From contig NZ_RBXJ01000001.1 of the NCBI RefSeq assembly GCF_003635115.1, forward strand, positions 992,001 to 1,056,000: a stretch of DNA of 64,000 nt, in the 5' to 3' direction. Origin of the DNA: Microbacterium sp. AG1240 (lineage in GTDB: Bacteria; Actinomycetota; Actinomycetes; Actinomycetales; Microbacteriaceae). Numbering within the stretch: the stretch's first letter is position 1; each line of letters starts with the position of its first letter. This document shows, piece by piece, positions 17,590-27,316 of this stretch. The position numbers and the translations under genes were made by a program. The notes under the pieces are model-generated. The model did no database searches. It had not been told where the DNA came from and saw only the letters and a program-made list of their open reading frames with translations.

Positions 17590-18045
17590 TCACGTGTCGC
17601 GGGGGACGTAGTTGCCGTCGACCAGGCCGGCCTCGATCTCGAAGCGGTTGCGCAGCGGATCGCGCCCGGCGAAGGCGTAGAGGAACGGCATGAGCATGCC
17701 GTAGCGCCGCCACTGCCGCTGGTGCACGGCCTCGTGGCGCAGTATCGCGGGGGTCACTCGCGCGTATCCGGTGAGGAAGCATCCGCCCACGCAGACCCCT
17801 CCGCGCCCGTAGGTCCAGGCGGGCATCCCGCGGAAGACCCAGAGACCGCCGCGGCGCTCGACGCGTCCGGTGCTCCAGATCGTGCCCCAGATCCACCCCG
17901 TGGCGGTGCCGTAGAGATAGCCCAGCCGGCTCAGGGGGGAGTCGAGGAGGAACGACGGAATCCAGCGATCGAAACGGCGACCGCGCTCGACGGCCCGCTC
18001 GGCGCGTTGCTCCCACCCGTCGGGCGGCGTAGCGACCGGGCTCAC
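17590..18045 (-). CDS. small protein with HExxH motif
   Basis: A 151-residue protein of unknown role. Its central part is Gly- and aromatic-rich (GYLYGTATGWIWGTIW), followed by AILRHEAVHQRQWRRYG, which holds HExxH (His104, Glu105, His108), and the end FEIEAGLVDGNYV, with Glu residues that could give a third zinc ligand. It may be a small zinc peptidase or a metal-binding relic. It starts at GTG 18045, overlapping the arginase-family stop by GTGA, so it is the second gene of that operon. No signal peptide is seen. Confidence 0.75.
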   Translation of the reverse strand: MSPVATPPDGWEQRAERAVERGRRFDRWIPSFLLDSPLSRLGYLYGTATGWIWGTIWSTGRVERRGGLWVFRGMPAWTYGRGGVCVGGCFLTGYARVTPAILRHEAVHQRQWRRYGMLMPFLYAFAGRDPLRNRFEIEAGLVDGNYVPRDT

Positions 18046-18857
18046 GCGAGCGCTCCCACGATGCGAAGGATCGTGCCGAGGTCGTCGACGGCGGCGTCGG
18101 GCGAGGAGGGCGAGAACTCGGTGAGGGATGCTCCGGCGAGCGGAATCCGCGCCCGCAACGCCCGGATCGAGCCCACGAGGTCGGCGGTCGCCACCCCGAA
18201 GGGCTCCGCCAGACCGATGCCGGTGATCTCCGCGGGATCCAGCACGTCGAGGTCGACGTGGATGTACACGCGCCCGGCGCCCGTCGCCTCGACGGCGTCG
18301 GCGAGGGCGTCGTGGTGCGAAAGGTCGGTGGGCGTCAGCATCCGGATCTCCGACCCGGCGACGTAGAGCTCTTCTTCCAGGTCGAGGGAGCGCGTGCCGG
18401 CCAGCACGACGCGCGACGGCGTGACGAGCCCGGTCTCGACGGTCATGCCGTCGGGACCGTCGCCCAGGATGCTGCGCAGGACCATGCCGTGGAAGGCTCC
18501 CGAGGCCGACGTCTCGGGGTTGTGGGCGTCGGCGTGCGCGTCGAGCCAGACGACGGCGAGATCGTCGCCCGCGACGGCGGCGACCGCTCCGAGCGCGACA
18601 CCGCAATCGCCGCCGACGACCACGATCGTCTCGGTGGCGTCGCGCACCGCCTCTTCGACCTGGGCACGAACGCGATGCAGAGCGCTCAGGCGGTGCACGC
18701 CCGAGCCGAGCGCGTCGCCGGCTTCGAGCGGGATGTCGAGCCGGGTGGTGGCGCTGCGCGGCAGATCGCCGGCGATGGCGTCCGCCCCGTCGACGAGCTG
18801 CATCGCGCGCGACGACGACGAACCCTGCCACTGGGGAACCACGACGAACCTGGTCAT
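18042..18857 (-). CDS. arginase/agmatinase-family protein
   Basis: A 271-residue ureohydrolase-fold protein. The metal-binding motifs are WLDAHADAH (Asp106, His108, Asp110, His112) and HVDLDVLDP. The first motif reads GGDCG, with Cys85 where arginase and agmatinase normally have the His ligand of GGDHS. It may hydrolyse arginine, agmatine, formimidoglutamate or another guanidino compound, and the substrate cannot be chosen from sequence. CAGGAT six bases before ATG 18857 is a possible leaderless promoter. It overlaps the HExxH gene by four bases. Confidence 0.85.
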   Translation of the reverse strand: MTRFVVVPQWQGSSSSRAMQLVDGADAIAGDLPRSATTRLDIPLEAGDALGSGVHRLSALHRVRAQVEEAVRDATETIVVVGGDCGVALGAVAAVAGDDLAVVWLDAHADAHNPETSASGAFHGMVLRSILGDGPDGMTVETGLVTPSRVVLAGTRSLDLEEELYVAGSEIRMLTPTDLSHHDALADAVEATGAGRVYIHVDLDVLDPAEITGIGLAEPFGVATADLVGSIRALRARIPLAGASLTEFSPSSPDAAVDDLGTILRIVGALA

Positions 18858-18948
18858 GCGTCCATCCTGCCTGTGCGGGGCCCGGGCGGGCCCTTCTTCA
18901 GGGACGGAGCCACGGCACGGGGTCCATCCTGCCGCAGGTCGTGCAGGT

Positions 18949-20433
18949 TCAGTCCTTCGCGGCGGAAGCGGCCTTCCTCTTGGCGTTCTTCTCGGTGAAC
19001 AGCGTCTCGGATTGCTCCAGCGCCATGCCCTTCGTCTCGGGGATCTTGATCGCGACGTACACGAACGACAGCGCGGCGAACAGTGCGTACATGCCGTAGG
19101 TCAGCGGAAGCGACCACTCCGACATCACGGGGAACGACACGGTGATGAGGAAGTTGGCGACCCACTGCGCGGCCGCGGCCACACCGAGCGCCTTGCCGCG
19201 GATGCGGCTCGGGAAGATCTCGCCGAGCAGCACCCACACCAGCGGACCCCACGACGCGCCGAATCCGACGACGAACAGGTTCGCGGCGACCAGCGCGATC
19301 GGGCCCCACGCCCCGGGGAGGCTCACTTCGCCGTCGACGGTCTCGGCGAAGGCGAAGGCCAGCGCCATCGTGCCGAGGGAGAGCGCCATCAGCGTGGAAC
19401 CAGTGAGGAGGATGGGCTTTCGTCCGACGCGGTCGACCAGCCAGATCGCGATCAGGGTGACCACGACGTTCGTCACCGAGGTGATGACGCTGATGAGCAG
19501 GGAGTTGCTCTCGCCGAAGCCGACCGCCTGCCAGAGAGTGGTCGAGTAGTAGAAGATCACGTTGATGCCGACGAACTGCTGGAAGACCGACAGGATGATG
19601 CCGGTCCAGACGATGCCCTGCAGGCCCAGCACAGGCCCGCGCAGCGAGGCGTTCGCGTTCTTGCGGTCGGTCTCGATGGCCTGGGCGATCTCGTTCACCG
19701 ACTTATCGAGGTCGGCCGGCGGCACGAGCCGGGCGAAGATCGCGCGCGCCTCGTCTGCGCGGTCCTTCGACAGCAGGTAGCGCGGCGACTCGGGCATGAC
19801 GAACGCCAGCGCGCCGTATACGGCCGCGGGGACGACGCCGATGAGGAACATCCACCGCCAGGCCTCCAGGCCCCACCACAGCTGCTCCGAGGCGCCGCCC
19901 GCCGAGGTGGCGAGCACCGCATCGCTCAGCAGCGCGGCGAAGATGCCGAGCGTGATCGCGAGCTGCTGGAGCGAGGCCAGCGCGCCGCGGATCTGCCGCG
20001 GTGCGATCTCGGCGATGTACGCGGGAGCGACCACCGATGCGATGCCGATGCCGATGCCGCCGATGACACGCCAGAGGATGAGGTCGGGCACGCTGAAGGT
20101 GAGCGCCGAGCCGACGGAGGAGACGAGGAACATGATCGCGCCGAGCTTCATCACGCGCAGCCGTCCCCACCGGTCGGAGAGGTTGCCGGCGATGACGGCG
20201 CCGAGCGCGCAGCCGAGCAGCGCGATGGCGACCACGAACCCCTTGAGGAACTCGCCCAGGGCGAAGTTCTCCTGGATCGAGTCGACGGCACCGTTGATCA
20301 CCGAGGAGTCGAACCCGAAGAGGAACCCGCCGACGGCGGCCGCGATCGAGAGGGCGGCTGCGCGTCGACCGAACGGGCTCTTCATCGAGAACGCGTTCGC
20401 GGGAATGGTGCCGGTTGATGTCATGGCCGTCAC
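18949..20433 (-). CDS. sugar porter, MFS family
   Basis: A 494-residue sugar:proton symporter with 12 predicted helices. Sugar-porter signatures are GGFLFGFDSSVINGA in helix 1, DRWGRLRVM and DRVGRKPIL in the two repeated loops, VMPESPRYLLSKDR before the central loop, FQQFVGINVIFYYST in helix 7 and IPETKGM at the C-terminus. It resembles XylE/GLUT-type importers for glucose, xylose or inositol. I chose GTG 20433, 4-6 bases after GAGGAG; ATG 20424 is possible. It is divergent from ksgA. A weak GGGCCC-GGGC-GGGCCC hairpin at 18878-18893 may end transcription. Confidence 0.93.
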   Translation of the reverse strand: MTAMTSTGTIPANAFSMKSPFGRRAAALSIAAAVGGFLFGFDSSVINGAVDSIQENFALGEFLKGFVVAIALLGCALGAVIAGNLSDRWGRLRVMKLGAIMFLVSSVGSALTFSVPDLILWRVIGGIGIGIASVVAPAYIAEIAPRQIRGALASLQQLAITLGIFAALLSDAVLATSAGGASEQLWWGLEAWRWMFLIGVVPAAVYGALAFVMPESPRYLLSKDRADEARAIFARLVPPADLDKSVNEIAQAIETDRKNANASLRGPVLGLQGIVWTGIILSVFQQFVGINVIFYYSTTLWQAVGFGESNSLLISVITSVTNVVVTLIAIWLVDRVGRKPILLTGSTLMALSLGTMALAFAFAETVDGEVSLPGAWGPIALVAANLFVVGFGASWGPLVWVLLGEIFPSRIRGKALGVAAAAQWVANFLITVSFPVMSEWSLPLTYGMYALFAALSFVYVAIKIPETKGMALEQSETLFTEKNAKRKAASAAKD

Positions 20434-20491
20434 CGTACTCCTCGCCGCGAGACAAGACGAAGGCTTGCGCGCGAGGTCGTAGGGTTAAAGG

Positions 20492-21340
20492 ATGCCTGTA
20501 ACCCTGCTCGGGGCGACCGAGATCCGTCGGCTGGCGGCGGAGCTCGACGTCACCCCGACCAAGAAGCTCGGGCAGAACTTCGTCGTCGATGCGAACAGCG
20601 TCAGGCGCATCGTGCAGGTCGCGGGCGTCACCGCGAGCGACCGCGTCGTCGAGATCGGCCCGGGTCTCGGCTCGCTCACCCTCGCCATCCTCGAAACCGG
20701 CGCGACGGTGACGGCGGTCGAGATCGACCACCGCCTGGCCGCCCGGCTCGCCGAGACGGCCGCCGCGCACGGCGTGCCCGACGGTGCGTTGACCGTCGTC
20801 GACGCCGACGCGTTGAGAGTGATGGAGCTGCCGGGCGACCCCGAGGTGCTCGTGGCGAACCTGCCCTACAACGTCTCGGTGCCCGTGCTGCTGCACTTCC
20901 TCGAGACCTTTCCGGCGCTGCAGCGCGGTGTCGTGATGGTGCAGGCCGAGGTGGGGGAGCGCATGGCCGCGGGCCCCGGCTCCAAGATCTACGGCGCGCC
21001 CAGCGTCAAGGCGGCCTGGTACGGGTCGTGGCGGCTCGCCGGCAACGTGTCCCGGCAGGTGTTCTGGCCGGTGCCGAACGTCGACTCCGTGCTCGTCGCC
21101 TTCACGCTCGACTCCGACCCGCGCGGCACGGAGGAGGAGCGCCGCCGCACGTTCGCGATCGTGGATGCGGCGTTCCAGCAACGACGCAAGATGCTGCGAC
21201 AGGCCCTCGCGGGCGTGGTCGGCACGACCGCTGCCGAAGCATCCGCCCTGCTCGAGAGCGCCGGCGTCGCGCCGACGGCTCGCGGCGAGGAGCTCGGCGT
21301 CGAGGACTATCTCCGCATCGCCCGCATCAGCGTTTCATGA
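20492..21340 (+). CDS. rsmA: 16S rRNA dimethyladenosine transferase
   Basis: KsgA, which dimethylates two adjacent adenosines in the 3' hairpin of 16S rRNA during small-subunit maturation using S-adenosylmethionine. The 282-residue protein has KKLGQNFVVD, the SAM loop EIGPGLGSLT and the catalytic NLPYNVSVPVL, with PNVDSVLVAF later. A TAGGGT box at 20480-20485 ends six bases before ATG 20492, so the message is probably leaderless. The phosphodiesterase gene follows 104 bases later. In many actinobacteria ispE lies next; here four genes intervene. Confidence 0.95.
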   Translation: MPVTLLGATEIRRLAAELDVTPTKKLGQNFVVDANSVRRIVQVAGVTASDRVVEIGPGLGSLTLAILETGATVTAVEIDHRLAARLAETAAAHGVPDGALTVVDADALRVMELPGDPEVLVANLPYNVSVPVLLHFLETFPALQRGVVMVQAEVGERMAAGPGSKIYGAPSVKAAWYGSWRLAGNVSRQVFWPVPNVDSVLVAFTLDSDPRGTEEERRRTFAIVDAAFQQRRKMLRQALAGVVGTTAAEASALLESAGVAPTARGEELGVEDYLRIARISVS

Positions 21341-21444
21341 CGTGTCCACCGGACGTTCACGAAACACGTCTGTAACATTTCCCTCGTTCTGCCACGATGA
21401 TCGCCCGGCAGCCGCACCTTCGGCTCCACGGCACGAGGAGACAC

Positions 21445-22374
21445 ATGCGGTATGCGGAGTACCCCAAACCCGAGCGGGTACTGCTCCACCTGAGTGACAC
21501 CCACCTGCGCGCTCACGGCGCCCCGCTGTACGACAGCGTCGATTCCGAGGCCTACCTCGCCCGAGCGCTCGCCGCGATCTCGGCCTCGGGCGTGAAGCCC
21601 GACGCGCTGATCTTCACCGGCGATCTCGCCGACCACGGCGAGGACGACGCCTACGACCGGATCGCCGCCCTCGTCGAGCCGCTCGCCGCATCGCTCGACG
21701 CGCGCGTGATCTGGGTCATGGGCAACCACGACGATCGCGCCGCCTTCCGCGCGCGGCTCCTTCCGGGCGAGGCGGCCGGCGACGCGCCCGTCGATCGGGT
21801 CGACGAGCTCGACGGCCTGCGCGTCATCACGCTCGACACGACCGTTCCGGGGCATCACCACGGCGAGGTGACCGACGCGCAGCTGAGGTGGCTCGCCGAG
21901 GAGCTCTCGACGCCGGCGCCCCTGGGCACGATCCTGGCCCTGCACCATCCGCCCGTTCCGAGCGTGCTCGAGCTCGCGGCATCCGTCGAGCTGCGCGAGC
22001 AGCGTCGCCTGGGCGACGTGCTGCGCGGCAGCGACGTGCGCGCGATCATCGGCGGGCACCTGCACTACTCGACGTTCGCGACGTTCGCGGGCATCCCGGT
22101 GTCGGTCGCCTCGGCCACCTGCTATACGCAGGACCTCACTGTGCCGGTGGGCGGAACGCGGCCCCACGACGGCGCGCAGGGGTTCAACCTCATCCACGTC
22201 TACGACGACACCGTGGTGCACTCGGTCGTTCCGCTGGACACCGCGGCGCCGCTGCAGTTCGTGGATGCTGCGGAGTCGCTCGCGCGGCTGCGTGCCGCGG
22301 GCATCGAGACGCCCGCGGCTCGCGCGCTCACACCATCGTCGCCGCCGACGGCTCCGATGACGGCGATCCGCTGA
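21445..22374 (+). CDS. metallophosphoesterase, CpdA-like
   Basis: A 309-residue calcineurin-type phosphoesterase. All metal motifs are present: [27 protein letters not shown] and GGHLHYS. This set is that of class III cyclic nucleotide phosphodiesterases (CpdA/Icc), which cleave cAMP, though other phosphodiesters are possible. GAGGAG lies five bases before ATG 21445. The last 47 bases overlap the end of the facing stealth-type gene. Upstream, GACGTGT/ACACGTC form a 7-bp inverted repeat near the ksgA end. Confidence 0.88.
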   Translation: MRYAEYPKPERVLLHLSDTHLRAHGAPLYDSVDSEAYLARALAAISASGVKPDALIFTGDLADHGEDDAYDRIAALVEPLAASLDARVIWVMGNHDDRAAFRARLLPGEAAGDAPVDRVDELDGLRVITLDTTVPGHHHGEVTDAQLRWLAEELSTPAPLGTILALHHPPVPSVLELAASVELREQRRLGDVLRGSDVRAIIGGHLHYSTFATFAGIPVSVASATCYTQDLTVPVGGTRPHDGAQGFNLIHVYDDTVVHSVVPLDTAAPLQFVDAAESLARLRAAGIETPAARALTPSSPPTAPMTAIR

Positions 22375-23923
22375 GTTCGGTGGGGACGACGTCCGCGCGC
22401 TCCCACGGTGCGCGCACCGGGAAGTAACGCTCGAGGCACGAACGCAGCGCCTTCACCCGCATCTCTTCGGGGATCTCCGGTTCGCTGCCGTCGTTGAGGC
22501 AGAACATGTCGGTGTCGCGCCGTTCGATGAGGCGCTCCATCCTGCGCAGCGAATCGAGCTTCGTGGTCTGGATGTAGCGCACCCGCGGTTCGGTCGTCAC
22601 GACCGCCCGCCCGGTGAACAGCGAGTAGTAGTGGTACAGGCTGTTGGTCACCGAGACATCGGTGGCCGAACGGAACCGGCTGCCCGCCGTGCGGGCGTAG
22701 TCGTCGGCGAAGGTGCGCTCGAGTTCTGCGGCGATCGAGCGGCGCATCGGGACGGCGCTGTGCTCGAGGTCGTGGGTGATCACGCGCCCGAAGCGTTCGC
22801 GCAGCAGCGCACGGTTCACCCGCAACGCGTTGTCGTGTCCCGAGCGCTCCGGGGCGGACGCCCCACCGCCGATGCGGATGCCGCTCTCGACGAAACGGCT
22901 GACGCCCGATCCGCTGAAGAACAGTTCGGGGGAGACGGGGCGACCGAAGAACATGTCGTCGTTGCTGTAGAGGAAATGCTCGGCCAGCCCCTCGATGCGG
23001 TGCAGCTGCGCTTCGACCGCGTGCGAGTTGTGCGTGGGGAGCGTCGACGGATCTGCGAAGAACTCCTCGCTGCGCACGATCGTCACGTTCGGGTGGTCGT
23101 CGAGCCACGCCGGCCGCGGGGAGTCGGTCGCGATGAAGATGCGCCGCACCCAGGGTGCGTACATGTGCACGCTGCGCAGCGCGTAGCGGAGCTCGTCGAT
23201 CTGGCGGTACCGCGCGGGGGCGTCGTCGCCGTCGCCGACCACGTAGCCCTGCATGCGGGCGGCGCGCTGTCGCTGGAACTCCGAGTCGGTGCCGTCCACC
23301 CACGAGAAGACCATGTCGACGTCTTCGGTGAACTCGTTGGCGTGGGGCTCGAACATGCCCTCCACGGTGCGCCACCGTCGACCGTGGCGTTCGACCTCGA
23401 CGAAAGAGAGGTCGGAGGCGGCCATCACGCGGCGGGTGAGGGCGTTGGGGCGGGGGGCCTCGACGAGCGCGTCGCCGAACCGCCAGAACTCGAGGTGCGG
23501 GGCGAGCGCGGAACCGTAGCGGAACGCGCCGTCGACGGAGGCACGGGGACGGAAGACGGCCATCGCCGAGACGGCGTCGGTCGCGAGCGTCGCGGTGTGC
23601 ACGGGCGCGGGGTCTTCCCCCGACGTCTTGAGGTAGAGCGGTTCGTCCGCTGCGGCCAGGCGCAGCGCCGAGAGTGCGGCGGCAGCATCCGTCAGATCCA
23701 CGACGATCTTCGGACGGCGATTGGTGTCGCGCACGAGCAGGATGTCGATCGACGCCGACTCCAGCGCTGCGGCGATGTAGAGCAGGTCGGCGTCGCGGGC
23801 CTCGGCCGGAGCGGTGTCGTCTCCGATGAGGTGCAGGATGCCGTCGGAGAGACGGACGTCGTCGCGCGAGAGGATGCGACGAAGCGGATCGGTCTCGGCC
23901 GGCAGCGGTGTGATTCGGGGCAA
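22328..23923 (-). CDS. stealth-family sugar-phosphate transferase
   Basis: A 531-residue protein of the stealth family, which transfers a sugar phosphate when building surface polysaccharide. The four conserved regions appear in order: [13 protein letters not shown] (about residues 201-213), then [42 protein letters not shown], and a C-terminal part with [15 protein letters not shown] and NDGSEPE. About 200 N-terminal residues precede CR1 and may sense or bind the acceptor. The start is TTG 23923, with AAGGAG five bases before it; no ATG or GTG fits better. The gene runs 47 bases into the end of the phosphodiesterase gene on the other strand. Confidence 0.85.
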   Translation of the reverse strand: MPRITPLPAETDPLRRILSRDDVRLSDGILHLIGDDTAPAEARDADLLYIAAALESASIDILLVRDTNRRPKIVVDLTDAAAALSALRLAAADEPLYLKTSGEDPAPVHTATLATDAVSAMAVFRPRASVDGAFRYGSALAPHLEFWRFGDALVEAPRPNALTRRVMAASDLSFVEVERHGRRWRTVEGMFEPHANEFTEDVDMVFSWVDGTDSEFQRQRAARMQGYVVGDGDDAPARYRQIDELRYALRSVHMYAPWVRRIFIATDSPRPAWLDDHPNVTIVRSEEFFADPSTLPTHNSHAVEAQLHRIEGLAEHFLYSNDDMFFGRPVSPELFFSGSGVSRFVESGIRIGGGASAPERSGHDNALRVNRALLRERFGRVITHDLEHSAVPMRRSIAAELERTFADDYARTAGSRFRSATDVSVTNSLYHYYSLFTGRAVVTTEPRVRYIQTTKLDSLRRMERLIERRDTDMFCLNDGSEPEIPEEMRVKALRSCLERYFPVRAPWERADVVPTELSGSPSSEPSAATMV

Positions 23924-23969
23924 CGAGGCTCCTTGAGGGGCAGGATGTGGCGCGCTTCGCGAGCGCGAA

Positions 23970-23992
23970 GGTGTACTAAAGGTAAACACACC
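23970..23992. promoter_or_regulatory. inverted repeat in a divergent promoter region
   Basis: GGTGT (23970-23974) and ACACC (23988-23992) flank the AT-rich stretch ACTAAAGGTAAAC, unusual in this GC-rich DNA. It lies in the 132-bp region between the stealth-type gene and the aldo/keto reductase gene. Just beside it (23951-23967) is CGCGCT-TCGCG-AGCGCG. Either could be an operator; no regulator is assigned. Confidence 0.3.
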
Positions 23993-24055
23993 GTGTTGCG
24001 CCCGCATTTCACAGGGGCTTCCTTTGCGGGCGGGGTCGCGCGCTAGGGTCGAAGA

Positions 24056-25123
24056 GTGAGTGATTCCGACCGTTTCGGCGCCGATGTTCGAGACCTGCAC
24101 CGGCCATACGCCGCCCGCGCCGAACGGTACTCGGGAGTCGACTACCGTCAGGTCGGAACGAGCGGGCTGTACCTGCCTCCGATCTCGCTCGGGTTGTGGT
24201 GGAACTTCGGCGACAACATCCCGTTCGACCGGCAGCGCGCGCTGCTTCGTCACGCATTCGACCACGGCATCACGCACTTCGACCTCGCCAACAACTACGG
24301 ACCGCCCTACGGCTCGGCCGAGACGAACTTCGGCCGGATGATGCGCGAGGACCTCGCGCCCTACCGCGACGAGCTGATCATCTCGTCGAAGGCGGGGTAC
24401 GACATGTGGCCCGGGCCCTACGGAAATTACGGCTCGCGGAAATACCTGATCGCCAGCGCCGACGCCTCGCTGACGCGGATGGGGCTCGACTACGTCGACG
24501 TGTTCTACTCGCACCGGGTCGACCCGGTCACGCCGATCGAGGAGACCATCGGGGCGCTCGACACCCTCGTGCGCGACGGCAAGGCCCTCTACGTCGGTAT
24601 CTCGTCGTACAGCGCCGAGCGCACGGCCGAGGCCGTCGCCGTTGCGCGCTCGCTGGGCACGCCCCTCGTGATCCATCAGCCGTCGTACTCCATCGTGAAC
24701 CGATGGGTCGAGGACGGGCTGACCGGTGTGCTGCGCCAGGAGCAGATGGGCGCGATCGCGTTCACCCCGCTCGCGCAGGGCCTGCTGACCGACAAGTACC
24801 TCGGCGACGGACGGGCCAACCGCGCTCAGAAGCGGTCGTCGCTGCCGGAGGCGGCGCTGCCGCATCGCACGGTCTCGGCGCTGCGGAGCCTGAACCTCAT
24901 CGCCAAGGAGCGCGGGCAGACGCTCGCGCAGATGGCGATCCAGTGGGTGCTGCGCGACCCGGTGGTCGCCTCCGCCCTCATCGGCGCCTCTCGTGTCGAG
25001 CAGCTCGACGACAACATCGCCGCTCTCAGCGGTCCCGCGTTCGACTCCGAGGAGCTCGAGCGCATCGACGCCATCTCTGACATCGTCGGCGCCGATCCGT
25101 GGGCGGATTCGGCGAAGCGGTGA
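24056..25123 (+). CDS. aldo/keto reductase, YghZ-like
   Basis: A 355-residue NADPH-dependent aldo/keto reductase close in length and motifs to YghZ/L-glyceraldehyde 3-phosphate reductase. The catalytic tetrad appears as FDLANNYG (Asp and Tyr), [16 protein letters not shown] (Lys) and [10 protein letters not shown] (His), with YVGISSY and a C-terminal [14 protein letters not shown] cofactor loop. It probably reduces small aldehydes. GTG 24056 follows TAGGGT (24044-24049) by six bases, so the message is probably leaderless. The stop overlaps the ispE start by GTGA, making these a translationally coupled pair. Confidence 0.92.
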   Translation: MSDSDRFGADVRDLHRPYAARAERYSGVDYRQVGTSGLYLPPISLGLWWNFGDNIPFDRQRALLRHAFDHGITHFDLANNYGPPYGSAETNFGRMMREDLAPYRDELIISSKAGYDMWPGPYGNYGSRKYLIASADASLTRMGLDYVDVFYSHRVDPVTPIEETIGALDTLVRDGKALYVGISSYSAERTAEAVAVARSLGTPLVIHQPSYSIVNRWVEDGLTGVLRQEQMGAIAFTPLAQGLLTDKYLGDGRANRAQKRSSLPEAALPHRTVSALRSLNLIAKERGQTLAQMAIQWVLRDPVVASALIGASRVEQLDDNIAALSGPAFDSEELERIDAISDIVGADPWADSAKR

Positions 25124-26049
25124 CTCTCGCGTCGTCATCCGAGCGCGTGCACGTGCGCGCGCCGGGAAAGATCAATGTCTTCCTCGAGGTCGGTGACGTG
25201 CAGGACGACGGGTACCACGACGTCGCCACGGCCTATCAAGCCGTCTCGCTGTACGAAGACCTGTGGGCGAGCGACGCCGACGAGATCACGGCCCACGTCT
25301 CGGGCAGCGTCGCGATCGGCGACGTGCCGGTCGATGACCGCAATCTCGCGGTCCGGGCCGCGCGACTGCTCGCCGGGGCCGCCGGGGTCGATCGCGGCGT
25401 GCACCTGGAGATCCGCAAGTCGGTGCCGGTCGCCGGCGGCATGGGGGGCGGATCGGCGGATGCTGCGGCCGCCCTCGTCGCGTGCGATGCGCTCTGGGGC
25501 ACGGGGCTGTCCACCGCGGAGCTTGCCCGTCTGGCCGCACGGCTCGGTGCTGACGTGCCCTTCGCGCTGCTCGGGGGCACCGCGATCGGGACGGGCCGAG
25601 GCGACGAGCTGAGCCCCGCACTCGCGCGCGGACGGTTCGACTGGGTGCTGGTGGTCAGCGACGAGGGGATGTCGACACCCGTCGTCTACGGCGAGCTGGA
25701 CGCCCACCGCGCGCGGCACCTCGTCGACATCGGTCCCGCACCGCGGCAGCCGCGCGTCGACCCCGACGTGCTGCACGCGCTGCGCCAGGGCGACGCGGGC
25801 ATGCTCGCCGCGGCGCTGCGCAACGACCTGCAGGCACCGGCGCTGCTTCTCCGCCCCGACCTCGGAGCAGCCCTCGAGACGGGGGAGAAGGCCGGGGCAC
25901 TGGCCGGCATCGTGTCGGGTTCGGGCCCCACCCTGGCGTTCCTCGCCGCCGACGACGCATCCGCGCTCGATCTGCAGATCACCCTCAGCGCCGCCGGCTT
26001 CTCCGCGCTCCACGTGCACGGCCCCGTCTCGGGTGCGCGCGTCGTCTGA
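25120..26049 (+). CDS. ispE: 4-diphosphocytidyl-2-C-methyl-D-erythritol kinase
   Basis: GHMP kinase of the MEP isoprenoid pathway, which phosphorylates CDP-methylerythritol. The 309-residue protein begins with [14 protein letters not shown], has [17 protein letters not shown], the ATP loop [17 protein letters not shown] and the C-terminal [12 protein letters not shown] chose GTG 25120, which overlaps the TGA of the aldo/keto reductase. This organism therefore makes isoprenoids by the non-mevalonate route. Confidence 0.95.
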   Translation: MTLASSSERVHVRAPGKINVFLEVGDVQDDGYHDVATAYQAVSLYEDLWASDADEITAHVSGSVAIGDVPVDDRNLAVRAARLLAGAAGVDRGVHLEIRKSVPVAGGMGGGSADAAAALVACDALWGTGLSTAELARLAARLGADVPFALLGGTAIGTGRGDELSPALARGRFDWVLVVSDEGMSTPVVYGELDAHRARHLVDIGPAPRQPRVDPDVLHALRQGDAGMLAAALRNDLQAPALLLRPDLGAALETGEKAGALAGIVSGSGPTLAFLAADDASALDLQITLSAAGFSALHVHGPVSGARVV

Positions 26050-26178
26050 CGCGACCTCATAACACGTCGGCGTCATACGCGGCAATCTCGGTCGAGACCG
26101 ACCCGGGCGTCGGTAGCCTCGGGTACCGTGGCGGGATCGCACGGGCGTCCGTGCCCCGCGGAGCTCCGAGGAGGACTC

Positions 26179-26481
26179 ATGAAGGCTGTGCTCGACGGTG
26201 TCGTGATCGCTGAGGCGGATCGCGAAGATCTCATCTCGATCGAAGGAAACTGGTACTTCCCGCCGGCCAGCATCCGCGAGGGTGCGCTGACGAAGACCCC
26301 CACCCCCTACACCTGCCCCTGGAAGGGTGCCGCGCAGTACTGGAGCATCTCGCTCGACGGCGCCGATCTCACCGACGGAGCGTGGTCGTATCCCGATCTG
26401 CTGCCGGGCGCGGTGGAGAAGGCCGGCGGCGATTTCGCGGGCTTCGTGGCGTTCGACCGGAAGGTATCGGTCCAGGACTGA
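26179..26481 (+). CDS. DUF427 protein
   Basis: A 100-residue single-domain protein of the DUF427 family, recognised by AVLDGVVIAEADR, WYFPPASI, CPWKGAAQYWSI and AWSYPDLLPGA. The fold is a small beta-barrel; no enzymatic activity is established to my knowledge. GAGGAG lies five bases before ATG 26179, and a TAGCCT -10-like box lies at 26114-26119. The ABC ATPase gene begins ten bases after its stop, so it may be the first gene of the osmoprotectant-type transport operon, a pairing worth noting. Confidence 0.88.
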   Translation: MKAVLDGVVIAEADREDLISIEGNWYFPPASIREGALTKTPTPYTCPWKGAAQYWSISLDGADLTDGAWSYPDLLPGAVEKAGGDFAGFVAFDRKVSVQD

Positions 26482-26491
26482 GGCGGTCGAC

Positions 26492-27316
26492 ATGATCGAG
26501 TTCACGAACGTCTCGAAGGAATTCCCCGACGGCACACGAGCAGTGGGCGACTTCGACCTCCTGCTGCCCTCGCGCAAGACGACGGTCTTCGTCGGGTCAT
26601 CGGGATGCGGCAAGACCACCCTGCTGCGCATGATCAACCGCATGGTGGAACCCACGGCCGGCACCATCTCGATCGACGGCGAGAACATCGCCGACCGCTC
26701 GCCGGTGGAGCTGCGCCGCAGCATCGGGTACGTCATGCAGAACTCCGGCCTGCTGCCGCACTTCACCGTCGCCGACAACATCGCGACGGTGCCGGTGCTG
26801 CAGGGGCAGTCGCGCAAGGTCGCCCGCACCCGGGCTCTGGAGTTGATGGAGACGGTCGGGCTGGAGCCCTCCATGGCCGACCGCTACCCGAGCCAGCTCT
26901 CGGGCGGTCAGCAGCAGCGCGTCGGCGTGGCGCGCGGACTCGCGGCCGATCCCAACATCCTCCTCATGGACGAGCCGTTCGGGGCCGTCGACCCGATCGT
27001 GCGGGCCGAGCTGCAAGAAGAACTGCTCCGACTGCAGCGCGACATCGGCAAGACGATCGTCTTCGTCACCCACGACATCGACGAGGCGTTCCTGCTCGGC
27101 GACCAGGTCGTCATCCTCGAGAAGGGCGCCAAGGTCGCCCAGCTCGGCACGCCGACCGAGATCATCCAGAACCCGGCCAACGACTTCGTCGCCAGCTTCG
27201 TCGGAACGGAGCGCGGCAAGCGGGCGCTGCATATCGAGACGACGGCGAACGGGTCATTCCTCGTCGACGGCGAAGGACGCACGCAGGGAGCGCTCGTGGA
27301 CGGACCCACCGGGTGA
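26492..27316 (+). CDS. osmoprotectant ABC transporter ATPase (OpuCA/ProV type)
   Basis: Nucleotide-binding subunit of a quaternary-amine (betaine/choline/carnitine-like) importer, 274 residues. Walker A is GSSGCGKTT, the Q-loop is YVMQNSGLLPH, the signature is [16 protein letters not shown], and Walker B is NILLMDEPFGAVDP. OpuCA proteins usually carry two C-terminal CBS domains that sense ionic strength; here the protein ends shortly after NDFVASFVGTERG, so the CBS pair is missing. Its stop overlaps the first permease by GTGA. Confidence 0.92.
   Translation: MIEFTNVSKEFPDGTRAVGDFDLLLPSRKTTVFVGSSGCGKTTLLRMINRMVEPTAGTISIDGENIADRSPVELRRSIGYVMQNSGLLPHFTVADNIATVPVLQGQSRKVARTRALELMETVGLEPSMADRYPSQLSGGQQQRVGVARGLAADPNILLMDEPFGAVDPIVRAELQEELLRLQRDIGKTIVFVTHDIDEAFLLGDQVVILEKGAKVAQLGTPTEIIQNPANDFVASFVGTERGKRALHIETTANGSFLVDGEGRTQGALVDGPTG

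Noticed and set aside
18878..18893. GGGCCC-GGGC-GGGCCC hairpin as a terminator of the sugar porter gene
   Set aside because: Six-base stem and no T-run; too weak to list as a feature on its own.
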